Positions 24,001 to 35,288 of a stretch of 64,000 nt of DNA are shown here, one piece after another. Numbering within the stretch: position 1 is the first letter of the stretch; each line of letters starts with the position of its first letter. The translations under genes were made by a program, and so were the position numbers. The notes beneath the pieces are model-generated. The model was not told the origin of the DNA and searched no databases. It saw only the letters and a program-made list of their open reading frames with translations. Origin of the DNA: Bostrychus sinensis (Eukaryota; Chordata; Actinopteri; Gobiiformes; Eleotridae); the NCBI GenBank assembly GCA_020698575.1, contig CM036252.1:25255206-25319205 (forward strand), given 5' to 3'.

Positions 24001-27000
24001 ACAGTTTTTCAGTATATTCTTATGTTCTTGATCGTGGAAGTAATTTTTAATGCAGTGTCAGTGGAGGACCTGAAGATTATGAGCATCTAATAAGACTCTA
24101 CCCTTCAAAAATGCTCCTTTTATACCCAGACATCTCACAAAAATGTTGTCAATTAATAGTATTAGCTGCATAACGCTGCTCTTACTAATAGGTACCACAC
24201 ATTTTTTCATTATTTTGTTGCCCCTGGCTTAACCTTTTTGAGACATGTTGCAGCCATCTGACCTATAATGACTTACAATCACACTCCTCTTATTTTACTG
24301 TTGCACTTAACCTTACATAAGGAAGTGTTAGTTTTTGACAAGAGTGATATTGATCAACAGAACGGAAAGTACACCAGAAAATGTCACACTGCTGACTTTG
24401 TGGCTTGTATTGACTTGCTTACTGGCCTCAGTACAACATTTGAGCTAAAACTTTGCTTTATATCATAGACGCAAACTCTTGCAACTTGTCAAGCAGCAGA
24501 CACATGGATTAGAAATTTAACCCCGTACTAATCCAGGAGTCTGTGTCTGTTCATACAAGCACGAACCGTGACAGGACCTGGGAAGTATGTTGTGTTTAAG
24601 AGTGGTATGGCCTTTTTGGGGTATGGTATAGACAGTATAGTACAGATGTGCCAGTGCGGTACTGTTTGACATATCTTGTGTTTACACTGGTGTGCGGGCA
24701 GAGCAGGTGTACCATCTATATTGTGGTCAGTAGTGTAATTTTGCAGCCACAAGCTTATACACAGATCCATGTTTTTGCGTGTCAGATTGTATAGACAGTG
24801 TTTTTCAGAGTTGCATGATACTTTCAGCTGTTCCTTTCAAAGCCCACCACAGTGCCACCATCTAACCACACAAACTAAACCTCATGTTCTCTTCCACTAC
24901 ATCCATGCAGCAGATCTCTGTTGGTCTTTCTGTATGGCTACAGGCAAATCCTTTTTATGTAGTAGGTACGGATCCTTCTTGCAATCATTTAGACATGTTT
25001 TGGAATCTCAGCTTTCTCCTTAATCCAATGTTTAGGTCATTGTCTTCTTACTGAGTCAGGCAATGGTAATCAATGGTAATCTCAAAATGAATCTTTTAAA
25101 AAACTGCAGACAGACAGTTTTTCAGAATCACACTAAACACTTAGCCTTTCTTCCTTGGTCCATTACTGTTGTATTTCCTGAAGTGCTGAAGTGCAGTATT
25201 TGAGAGAGTGAGAGAATGTTTGCCCATTTTGATTTTGAAGATGCAAAAAACACTAACCCAATGGAAATGTGCCCAGAGATAATCATTTACACCTCTTCTT
25301 GCTGAGAGTTACTGCATCCAATCTGATTTGCAATCCAGCCAAATGCCCATATGTTTGCACCACTTTATTTATCCCATTCATCTCAATAAGTGAGACGGAG
25401 CGAGGAGCAGATGTGATCCAGGTGCTGGTTCTCAGATTGTGGTCAGGTCCTGGGCCGGGGTCAGTGCTAAATCTGAATTAAATGGGACAGTTCCAGAGTA
25501 AAAGGCTGATTAGTAACAAAAACACTACACACCGCTGTTCTTAATGGAGCCGATGTGTTTTCCATTTAACTTTATTTATGAGGACATCAGGCCCCAAACT
25601 GTGTCTGGCCCCGGAGCCAGTTCATCTGGTTCAAACTGTTGCAGGTAACCGGCTGGAGAACACTGTGAGAAAGGGTCAAGAATTTGAAGTTATGTCATAG
25701 TTTCTAGTAGATATATGTAGTGTCATGTTGCAATAAAAATGTAGCAAGAATGGATTTAGACAGATATGAATCTATACATTGATGCAATAATATTAGCATT
25801 GGAATATATTTCCATGGACCAACACAATTTTTTAGACTTTGCCAGATGATTTTGTGTGTGGCATCATTTTGAATATTAAAGGTAACTTCTGGTATACAGT
25901 TAAAAAAAACAGCCCAACACAAAAATACAGATTATTCTGTTATTCTGTTCTATTGTGTATAAATAAAAGTTCTCCATAAAATTATTACCTGAGTAAAGAA
26001 AGAATACATTTTTGTAAGAATTAAATTTACAATTATTTATTTTATTTAACCATTTGGGTGATGAAAAAAGTACATTTTCAGAAATGTGCAAAAATAGTTT
26101 TTTTCCAAAAAGGTTGAATGGAATGAATATTTTGTGGTGGGAACATTAAAAAGTCTACACCCCCAAACTGTCTTGACAGTTCACCTTCTAGTGGAATCTT
26201 GTGTTTGTGAGCAGTAGATTGCATTTCCACACCCGAAACACCTCCTTTCTACAGCCTGTGAGCACCTACAGTATGGTAGCCCTGCAGGGACATGCTGTCT
26301 ATGAACAAATTCAGTGAATACAAGTCTGATCTTGAGTTCACTTTGATATTAAAAGTTTTAAGCCATCATACAAGTGCTCACAAAGAGACATGAACGTGCT
26401 TCTCCTTTGGCAGTGCTCTGTTTGTCCCCAGTGTCTGTCTGTAGGATTGGGAAGAATAGAAACCTGCCCTGGATACTATGGTGTTCCTAATTGTTCTATT
26501 TATTAAGATATATTAAAACCATTAATTTAAATACTTTTATTCATTTTTGACCAACATGCCCCTTGCAAAATATAGACACCCAATAAAATAAATCTGTGCA
26601 TCACTGATTGTGTGTGTGTCTGAAACCATAAAGAGTGGTGAACAGTGACAGTAATGAGTCACCAAAAAGAAGCCACATTTGTCTGTATGTGCCAGTGTCA
26701 CACCAGTTGAACAGTGATCGCTGCTGCACAGAGATGATCTTTGAACTAGTCGGACGCTTCAGAAGAGCAGCAGGTTCCCATCACAGTTTGAGCTGTAGCT
26801 CATATATTAAACACTGAGCTAATTCCTAGTTTTGAAGCTAAAGGAGAAAAAAATAAAGTGTGAATCAGGGCCTCCAGAGAGTTCCCAAACATAACTCCAG
26901 CCCACTCACTTTGTACATGAGCATGTTTTTGTACAACACTTATTTTAGCAGTGGCCTCAACTAAACACTGTTATATCAACTGATGAGCTAATTACCATTG

Positions 27001-27165
27001 GGCATTTTTCAGCAAGGAACTATTTATGTACTTATATTGATGGTTTTATAGCCCATTGCATGCATTTAAATGTTGTAAATTATTGTAATTGTAAATGGTA
27101 ATACTACACACACACACATGCATTAACTAGCAATAGCCACCAAAATTTGCAAATTGTGCATAAAT
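21067..27165. other. Gene-poor block
   Basis: No gene can be supported. The region contains a poly-A run (21734-21749), a C-rich tract (22133-22175, listed separately), a TTTG-repeat (about 23940-23975) and several short frames without recognisable domains. The longest are at 21109-21459 (+) and 23386-23730 (-). Stretches such as 21230-21450 are GC-richer and more complex than their surroundings and could be regulatory, but I have no sequence basis for a specific claim. Confidence 0.4.
22133..22175 (-). other. C-rich tract with G-quadruplex potential on the - strand
   Basis: Runs of C (8-9, then 5, 4 and 6) separated by CA or CAC units mean the - strand carries four or more runs of at least four G with short loops, the standard pattern for an intramolecular quadruplex. 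No adjacent gene explains it. Confidence 0.6.
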
Positions 27166-27255
27166 TTGATGGATTTGGCAAATGGCAACCAACTGAGTAC
27201 ATGTTTTTAAAGTCAGTGCCTGGGTAGAGAACATTAGCAAGTAGAAATTAAAAAG
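27166..27255 (+). repeat. Dispersed repeat pair, copy A
   Basis: GATTTGGCAAATGGCAACCAAC ... GTCAGTGCCTGGGTAGAG then AACATTAGCAAGTAG matches 57968-58060 (GATTTTGGCAACAGGCAACC ... GTCAGTGATTGGGTAGAG then AACATTAGCAGGTGG) in the same orientation. The family is not recognised and the copy is diverged. Confidence 0.55.
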
Positions 27256-30200
27256 CTTTTTATAGGAGCAAAAAGCACTTTGCAGCTACTTAAGCTAACA
27301 GCTACTTGCTTAAGGACAAACCTATTATGTAATATAGTGGAAAAGTGGCTTCAGAAGCATGAAAGATCACTTACAACTTCTCAATATGCTTGAGGTTTAT
27401 CCATAAAACACCTTAAACCTAAAGCGCTCAGAGACAACAGACCATCATAATCACCTTTTACTGGCCCCTTGTGGCTGAAGTTAGTATTTTTGCGCAAGCT
27501 GGGATTTGGAGCTAACCTGCAATCTCAGTTCTAGTTTACTAACCTTTCTATGGGTATCTTCTATTGGGTCCCTATCTTGCAATGGTACAGAAATTCCTAC
27601 TAGCCGGTATTCCAGATCTTCACCAAAAACTATTTATTTCTTGGCCCATTTTTGATCATTTCATCAAAAGTGAACGTCTTGGATAGTCTTTTACTAATTT
27701 GCAACCTCAACAAAAAATATGAATGAGAAAATTTCTAAGTGTTACTTTTGGAAGGGTCTATAGTCACCCACAGATGAAGAACATTAAAAAGCTTAGTTGA
27801 TCATTGCAATAAGGCATGACAAGTCTTCAAGCTCGTCTCTCTGCCTCTGCGTCCCATCTGTCGTCCAGGTGGCAGCTTAAGACAGCGTCTCCTTGGAGAC
27901 ACACATTAGTTAACACTGGACCGGCACGTTTCCTGCAAAATTGAGTGGGTTAAATCTTCAATTAAAGGATAGTTATGTTTTTTTACTGGGGTTTGGTAAA
28001 TGGTACAATGGTTGCAGTGGACAGACAGCACACCTTTAGTTAAAGTGAGCTGACAGGAGCCACACCGGGACTGATTGGGAAAAACATAATTTAAGAGTAA
28101 AAATATGACATCTGTGGTGGCCATTTTTTCCACAGTAAAAAATACAGGGGCATTATGATATGGAGCTATCAATAGTAATTTTCAGTTTACTAAAAATGCA
28201 AGTGGAAGTCAGTAACTTTTGATCGATGGATGTGTAATGGGTAAATCAGTTGTTCTGGGGTGAATGGAGCGTCCAGCATCTCGTCTATGGCTTGAGAACA
28301 ACATTGCAAGTATAAGCACTGCCAACCTGGTAGCAAAACAACAAGCTAGCAGTGGCTTATTTCTCAATTTTCATCATGGCAGAGTGGCTAAATGGCAGAA
28401 AGATACAAGCAAAGTGTTCCGCTTTAATAATCTTGCATTGGTCTTATGTAGGGCTTTTCTGAACAAAGATGCTTTACAGTCATTTACTCCTCAGTCACAC
28501 TCTGAGGATGCATGTTCTCCCAAATTTACACAAAAGGGAGTTTATTTTAGCATGCTTTTATTATACAAAAACAGGGTGTACCCAGCCTCACTCCAGAGCT
28601 GGGACAGGCTTCTGCCCTATAACCTCTCTTGCTGACAATGAATGAAAAATAATTGTAAAAGTCCTCGATTGTTGTAGCTTGGTTGTTTATAGTCATAGTA
28701 TGGTACTAATAAAACGATTAAAGATGAGAGGTCTTATTTAATAACTTACAATTTGACTTGGCAATGTTTTTTTCCAATGCATCCAACACCACATAAAACC
28801 GGCCTAATTCAGAAATACTGAACAGTCCCTTTGGAATAACACAGCATTCACAAATAACAAGCAACAAGCAGAAAGACCTTGAGGATCTATATGGGACACA
28901 CAATGCTTTTCGTAATCCAACCCATGCCATGTTGTTCTCATTAGACGGCTATGGGAACGAAAGCTGAGGAATTATGACAACACGGACAACATGTAACCAG
29001 GCCCTACAGCCGTCTTTATTCTGCTTTCCCTCAAAAATGTCTTCAGCTAAATTTAAAGAAGTTAACGCTAGCACAGACTATCAATAGCATTATTTATTAT
29101 GAATGAAGTTAAAATAGGAGGGGGACTGGACAGAAGGTCATTTTGTGCTGCCCTGGTCATCGTGTTCTGGTGTGATAAAAATGAATACAGTCCATTAAAT
29201 TCTATTCAGAGTCCAGAACTTTTCACATTATTGAGTCAGATAAAGGGACCCAGTGTACCGTTCATTCACCATTTGGGAACAATAGGTCCACACCATTCTC
29301 AGTACAAATGAGAGATGATTGCAGGAGGAAGACATCCATTCAGAAGGTGACAGCTGGTTATCAGCTATCAGCTCAGCCTGACCCGGGGTGCAAAGACGTG
29401 TGATCATCTGCTTTGTTTTAGACAGGGATGACTTTTTTAAAGTATTACCTGCTGATGAAGACATAATACAGAGGAGAGACAGAGCGACAAATCAATTGAA
29501 CTCCGAACACTGAGCTCTTTTTTCAGTCTTATGAAGTTCATCTATCATCTACCAGACTTGTCACAATTACTTTCATTTATAAGGAACAAGGTGTAGCAAA
29601 GTCGAGATGTCAGAACTTTATGCTTTCTACATACTGCGTCCAACTTTTCTGCAGCAACGTCAATCCGAGGTCAACCGTGTCCACTACGTTGCATGGCACC
29701 GCCCTAAAAAGTGTACCATACCAGTTTGAGGATGTTTTGGCCAGGGGCATTCAACTCTGTGGTCTGGTTTAGAAAAGATAGAACAAAATGAATACGCCAT
29801 TAGAACTGCTGTGGGTGAACTGTTTCTAGTTTAGTAATTTAGCAATAAATAACCTGGTGAGGGTTTTAATGGAGATGAGCGTTGCCTGTTTCTTGTTTTG
29901 TGCTGCAACCTTTTGTCTGGTACTGTGCTGAAAGTGATGTCAAAGTAAACAAATTATAGCTCTCTTCTTGTCCTGAGTCTCTTTGTGTTTAAGTATGTTT
30001 TTTGTGTGGGACAGCTGTGTATTGATTGGACAATATAGTTGATAATCCTCACCCAAGAACAGGAAGTGAGAGATATTAAAGGAAAACGCCATGTTCATAA
30101 CAATAATCAATCAAGTAATAGACATGTTTCCAGAGCTTATGAGATCATCCAGTCTCCTGACATCCTTTCATACATTCGAATGGTGGTGTTATCCAACACA

Positions 30201-32400
30201 AAGTAACAGATGAGCTTTTCTTTAATTTTCCATGATCCATCTGTTCTTATGTCACTGATGATTAAGGTAGCATGGGTCTCCAATTTGATTTCTCACCACG
30301 GAAACTTGCGCCACTTCATTTACTAAACTTTCACACGAATTAGCTGCAAGCCAAGATTACTAATAGATTTCAGTCATAAAGTGTTCCATTCCCATTTTCA
30401 TTCGGTGTGATTAATAAGAACAGACTAAAATGTTTTATTCAGTGTCATTCGGAGTTTGAGGATTTCAGTGTGTCCTCCTCAAATTGGAGTCTCCCTGCTA
30501 TGCCTCCCTGGAGTTCCTGTTGTTTCCACCAGCGTTCATATAAGGTCACTGCTTCCTCCCACTCCGCTCACAGTGTTGCCTTGTTGCTTTGTCCATATGG
30601 GATGTCTGCGTGCATAAATAGAGGATGATCTAGTTGACACCGAACAGTCAACAAAATATATTCAGGCATAACAAAAAACATATGGAAGGTTAAAGGGCTT
30701 GGGAAGAGAGGAACAAAAATAAAAGAGAGCCTTTATGTGTCACAACAGTAAAGAATCCACTGAAATGAATCATTTGGCCCTTGGCTCTATCTTGCAATAA
30801 TACAGAATCACTTAAATTTTTGCATGCTAACAGACTATCCAACAAACCAACCAACAAACAAAAGCAAAAAAACATTATCCCCAACTATTTGCATACACAC
30901 GTTTCATTCTGTTCTGTTTCAGTTTCTACAGGAGCCCTGAGCACTGCTGAAGTAGAAGCATTTATTTATGTATTTATTTATTTATATTAATTATTTCAAA
31001 TTAATTTTATTTGTCTAATTTGATGCAAACAAACTTACTACCATTGTTAACCAAAAAAAAAAAAAAAATCTGGGTATCAATCATATCATTTCTTTACTCT
31101 GTTTAGCCCTCCTGGCCACGTACAGCCATCCATAAACAACAGGTGTATTCACAGCAGTAGCCTGACACATCTCTTGCATTATTCAAGTATGTGTTAGCTC
31201 CTGAGACTCCTCATCCAATAATTTCAATCTCTCTAATGTGTGTTAATATAGTGACCCTAACCACATGTAATCAGTAGTTATTGAATGTAATACAATCCAT
31301 ATATTTTGGACTGTTTTTCTGTGTGGCATGAATTGGTTCAAAAACAAAGGCATCAGTCATCTCAGAAGTATGTCCTGTGTGCTCTGTAGGCAGTATGCTG
31401 ATGTGAAATACAGATGAAAGCTGTGTTGACTCCACCTTTCAAGGGCAGTCAACTACAATGCACTACTCTACACTTGAGTGGTTCTTTGAGTTCACACATT
31501 GAAAGCCCATACACTATAAGGTCTTTGAGACTGTACTGCAATACTTGCCATGGTTACATAAAAACAAAAAACATCCTTGTCCATATGGCATCACTACTTA
31601 CACTCCAAACAAGTTCTATAGAGGAATCAGAGCATGTGCATCGAGTCATTTATTCATATGGACGACCAATAGTATGGATGCCATGAATATGCACATGCGC
31701 CTGCTGTGATCTAGTTATCCTCAGAGGTCAGAACTCAACTTAGTTATCTCCACGTTACAACATTCCAGTTGTATGTTAGAAACAATAGTGACAATATAGA
31801 CAAATACAACCGTGAATCACAGAAAATATATATAATTTTTTTTGTAATGTGGGGCATCTCTATATTGGATTTTCAAACTTGGGGTTTTTGGGGTTCGCCT
31901 GAGTTTCTGAGTTGGAAGTCAGAGATTTCAAAATTTTGAAATTCTAAGGATAACTGGAACACTGCCTCAGTATTGACACTACTGGGCAACCGTCACATGC
32001 GTACATAAAAGCCATGTTTTGTCGATCTACACATCTAAACCACACTTATTTCACCAAACTTATGGTTAGTGTTGTGCATTTTTTTAGCCTCTGTGTTCTA
32101 GTATAATAGTTGTAGGCGTTCTCACATTTGATTTTTTCTTACATTGTTAGCTTCAGTAGTATGTAGCACTTCTGTTTGTGTCTGTCCCTAGGTTTACTAG
32201 ACCTGCAGATTTCCTGTTGACCACTTTAGTTACTGGCTTTAGCAGAGTCAGACTCTCCCTCCGGTCTTGGTCCGGTCCTGCTGTGGCCCTATCATCCCTT
32301 GTCTTGTCTGCTGTATCCAGAGTCTCAAAGAATCATCACTTTTAAAAGCTTTAAACGAAATGTCCAATTTATGACCTGAAACTTAAGGTTATTAGAGGAC
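27256..32400. other. Gene-poor block
   Basis: No gene is recognised. Short matches to the SINE tail core (CCTATCTTGCAAT-like) lie at about 27566-27590 and 30784-30805. A fragment of a common fish repeat lies at 28575-28650. Poly-A is at about 31053-31068. The region 30120-30410 has balanced composition and no repeat signature and may hold conserved non-coding sequence, but this needs a cross-species alignment to say. The 123-codon frame at 28264 runs into the repeat and is not a gene. Confidence 0.4.
28575..28650 (+). repeat. Fragment of a widespread fish interspersed repeat
   Basis: GGGTGTACCCAGCCTCACTC, AGCTGGGACAGGCTTCTGCC and the closing AATGAATGAAAAAT match the end of the common fish repeat whose consensus runs GGTGTACCCCGCCTC...AGCTGGGATAGGCTCCAGCC...AATGAATGAATG. 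Confidence 0.6.
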
Positions 32401-32620
32401 AAACGCACAGAAAAAAATGTGTTCTCTTGACAAAGGACAGTATACAAGAACATTAGTCCAGACCTATATGACCTACCAAGCTGAGCAACGTGTGAGCACA
32501 GGAGTTCCACAGGGGACAGTCTTTGCCCCATTCCAGTTTACCCAATACACTGCAGACTTTAACATGAGTCAAGGTAAAAGTGTACTTAAGAGGCTGTGCC
32601 ATACCAAATGACCTGGGCCA
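32385..32620 (+). pseudogene. LINE reverse-transcriptase scrap
   Basis: A short frame contains STGVPQGTVFAPFQFTQY, which matches the region around motif 4 of non-LTR reverse transcriptases (GVPQG followed by ...LAPFLFTLY). Nothing recognisable remains upstream or downstream beyond a few tens of residues. It is a dead fragment of a CR1/Rex-like LINE, unrelated to the larger LINE at 34.5-38.1 kb. Confidence 0.65.
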
Positions 32621-33644
32621 TCCTCTGCATACTGTTAAAAAACAACAATATATGAGATTTGTCTAATGCACCTAGCCCCCAAAAGTTAAACTCTACACAG
32701 AATTTGCACTTTGTGATAAAGACATTTTTTAATAGACCTTAATAAATCATGCATTAAGAAACTGAAATTCGCACTAGGCTCATAAGAAGACTAAAGAAAT
32801 GAGAAATAGCCTTGACTGTTTGCCTCCCAGCTCTTAAACTTTACTTATAAAATTCACCATTTCAATCCAAAAAAAGATTTGTGAGCTACCCTTGAAGACA
32901 TTTCTTGTTTTTTCATGCGGCACGGAGCAGGAATGAGGAGGTTGTTGCTTGGCAAACGGAGGGTGTGAAAAAGTCAAGGGCCAACAAAAAGATAGATACA
33001 GTTACCGTGGATTTGGATCAGAACATGTCGATCACAGCAGAGGCTAGAAAAGACCGAGAGACCTACACTAACATTTTAAAGTGTGGAGAAGATTCACTGT
33101 CTGATTGTTTAAACATCTCGTCGTCTTTCTGTCAGTTATCTTTGGCACCTCCCTGCTCCTGTCTGTGGAACTCATTTGGGAAGGTAGATCCAGGAAAGGA
33201 AACGTCTGCTGTCTAATAGATATAATGTGAGTTGCTTGGATTAGGTTTAATGAGACCATAATACAGTTAATTTACTACTGAGGAGAAAGTGTAACATAAA
33301 TAATAGATAAATCTTAGGTACATAGTGCCAATCCTGCCACCCACAAACAACAGAATTTTCAGATGGACTGTATTTAGTATTTTATAAACCTAATTACAAA
33401 AAAGTTGTTGACACAAAGTAAAATGTAAATAAAAACAGCATGCAATAATTCACAAATTTCATAGGACCATATTTTCTTCATATTTTCTTCACAATAGAAC
33501 ATATCAGATGCTAAAACTGAAACATTTTGATCAGGTAATTTGTACTAAAGTGTTGCCAGTGTATCCAGTTAGTTCAGTAATAGTTAGCAAACTTCCCATC
33601 CAGCTGTTTTTATTAGTACAACTTACTTTTCCTTACCCTTGTTG
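32621..33644. other. Unassigned DNA
   Basis: No gene is recognised. The 103-codon frame at 32905-33216 has ordinary composition but no domain I know, and no splice or promoter context supports it. Confidence 0.4.
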
Positions 33645-33998
33645 CACCTGTCATGCCGCCTTGTGGATGCCTGATCCCGTCAGACCTCGGAAGCTAAGCA
33701 GGGTAGGGCCTGGTCAGTACCTGGATGGGAGACCGCTGGGGAACACCAGGAAGCCTGTGTGAATGTGAGTGAGTGAGTGGTTGATGGTGGTCGGAGGGTC
33801 CCTTGGCGCAGATGTGTGCAGCCACGCTTCTGTCAGTCTACCCCAGGGGAAACTGTGGCTACAAAATGTAGCTTACCACCACCGAGTATGGAGTGAATGA
33901 AATACCCCTTCCCTACTGTGTGTAAAGCGCTTTGGGTGACTTGTGTCATAGTTAAAGTGCTATATAAATACCGTTCCATTCCCTTCCCTGTCCCAACT
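33645..33998 (+). repeat. 5S rRNA-derived SINE (SINE3 type)
   Basis: The head (about 33655-33755) is an obvious 5S rRNA derivative: GATCCCGTCAGACCTCGG, AAGCTAAGCAGGGT, GGCCTGGTCAGTACCTGG and ATGGGAGACCGC are all 5S internal-promoter sequence. It then joins a body (GTGGTCGGAGGG, AGCCACGCTTCTGTCAG, CTACCCCAGGGG, GCTTACCACCACCGAG) and an L2-type tail (AAAGCGCTTTGGGTGAC, AAAGTGCTATATAAATACC) that are also present in the tRNA-headed SINEs at 12.2, 20.8 and 47.0-47.4 kb. 5S-derived SINE3 elements are known in zebrafish. This is not a functional 5S gene. Confidence 0.9.
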
Positions 33999-34454
33999 TT
34001 TTTCGAGGTGTGGTGCTGCCTTAAAATTCAAAATGAGCTATTTTTCAGGAAATGGTAAAATACTGCATCTTAAAAAAGCAGAGGATGCATATCAAAAATC
34101 ATTGTGCAATAATTTAATGAAGGCTCTCTATCTGAAATATCATCTTCAAACTGAATGTGCAATGTTGTGTTTGGATTTTGGTTTCAACAGCGGAGATGTT
34201 GTGTATGTTCTTTTTCATGACATGGCACTCTGTTTTTTATTCATTTGGTGCTAAAATACTGTACATACATCTTCTCCAGCAGCCATTATTTCCTCTACTA
34301 ATAGGGGAGCAGCCTATTCAAATCATTATTAATAAGGCCTATATGGTGTCTAATGTTTTTTTCATTGACAATTCCTATTTCTACATGCATTTGGGTGAAT
34401 AATGGTTCTCCTCAAATATAAGACAAATCCTATGCTTTCCATTTAACAATCCTA
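33999..34454. other. Unassigned DNA
   Basis: No gene or repeat is recognised between the 5S-derived SINE and the split copy of repeat family X. Short frames have no domain content. Confidence 0.4.
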
Positions 34455-34548
34455 TTTCATACTTTTTTCAGGTTTTCTGAAATAATTTTGGACACATTTG
34501 CATTAGTATTTCTTATATTATAACTTAAAATAATGTATATCTATGGTA
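34455..34548 (+). repeat. Dispersed repeat family X, copy 2, left part
   Basis: TTTTTTCAGGTTTTCTGAAA, CATTAGTATTTC and TTATAACTTAAAATAATG match the start of copy 1 (16571 onward). The match stops at about 34548 where LINE sequence begins. The remainder of the copy resumes at about 38120. Confidence 0.7.
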
Positions 34549-35250
34549 AACATACATAAGAATCCGACACTGGAGGAAATCGAGGACATAAAATCCTCTC
34601 TCAATTTCCTCATGGGGGAGATGAAAACCGTCAGAGAGCAGCAGACACAGCTTCTGACACTGCTGGATTTGGTGCATAAACTGCACCTCCAGAGTGAAGA
34701 GAAGGACCGCCGCATCAAAGATCTGGAGAGGCGAGTGGATGAGCTGGAGCAGTATACCCACATAAATGATGTGATCATCACCTGGGATTAAAATCAGGCC
34801 TCACTCGTATGCACGCGCGGTGGTCGTGGAGGCGGCCAGCGGCGGGTAACCCAGCGAGGAGGAGACCCGCTCGGTGGAGCAGCAGGTTGCAAACTATCTT
34901 CACAGCAAGGGGATCAACTTGGAGCTCAAACAGATTGAGGCTTGTCGCCCACTGCCCTGAAAAAACAGAGAAAGTCCAGCAGTCATTATGAGGTTCACTA
35001 ACCGAAAAAATAAATTTGCTTTATTGAAAGAAGGATGAAAACTGAGAGGTACAAATGTCTTCATAAATAAACACTTAACAAAACGGAATGCGGATATTGC
35101 AAAAAAGGCCAGGCATCTGAAAAAACTCCAAAAAATCCAACACACTTGGGTAACAAATTGCAAAGTCTTTATCAAACTTAATGGGACACCAGAGGAAGCA
35201 AAAGTATTAGTGGTGAGAAGGAAAGAAGAACTAGATAGATACGACTGAAA
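34549..35250 (+). pseudogene. LINE ORF1 remnant
   Basis: The first frame (to 34791) has a heptad-rich coiled coil (TLEEIEDIKSSLNFLMGEMK, then EEKDRRIKDLERRVDELEQY) typical of the ORF1p nucleic-acid chaperones of LINEs. The homologous reading then shifts frame: VEQQVANYLHSKGI-like and KTEKVQQS-like segments appear in other frames up to about 35250, near EEAKVLVVRRKEELDRYD. Several stops and frameshifts make it a pseudogene. The initial ATG at 34543 lies in the host repeat, so the true ORF1 start is missing. Confidence 0.75.
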
Positions 35251-35288
35251 TCGACTTGATCATAATATGATTCTTCACAAACAACAGT

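Noticed and set aside
28264..28635. 123-codon frame on the + strand
   Set aside because: The last part is common fish repeat sequence, and no domain, splice or promoter signal supports the rest.
33655..33755. Functional 5S rRNA gene
   Set aside because: Only the internal part resembles 5S. The 5' end is degenerate, there is no T-run terminator after it, and the sequence continues into a SINE body and L2-type tail.
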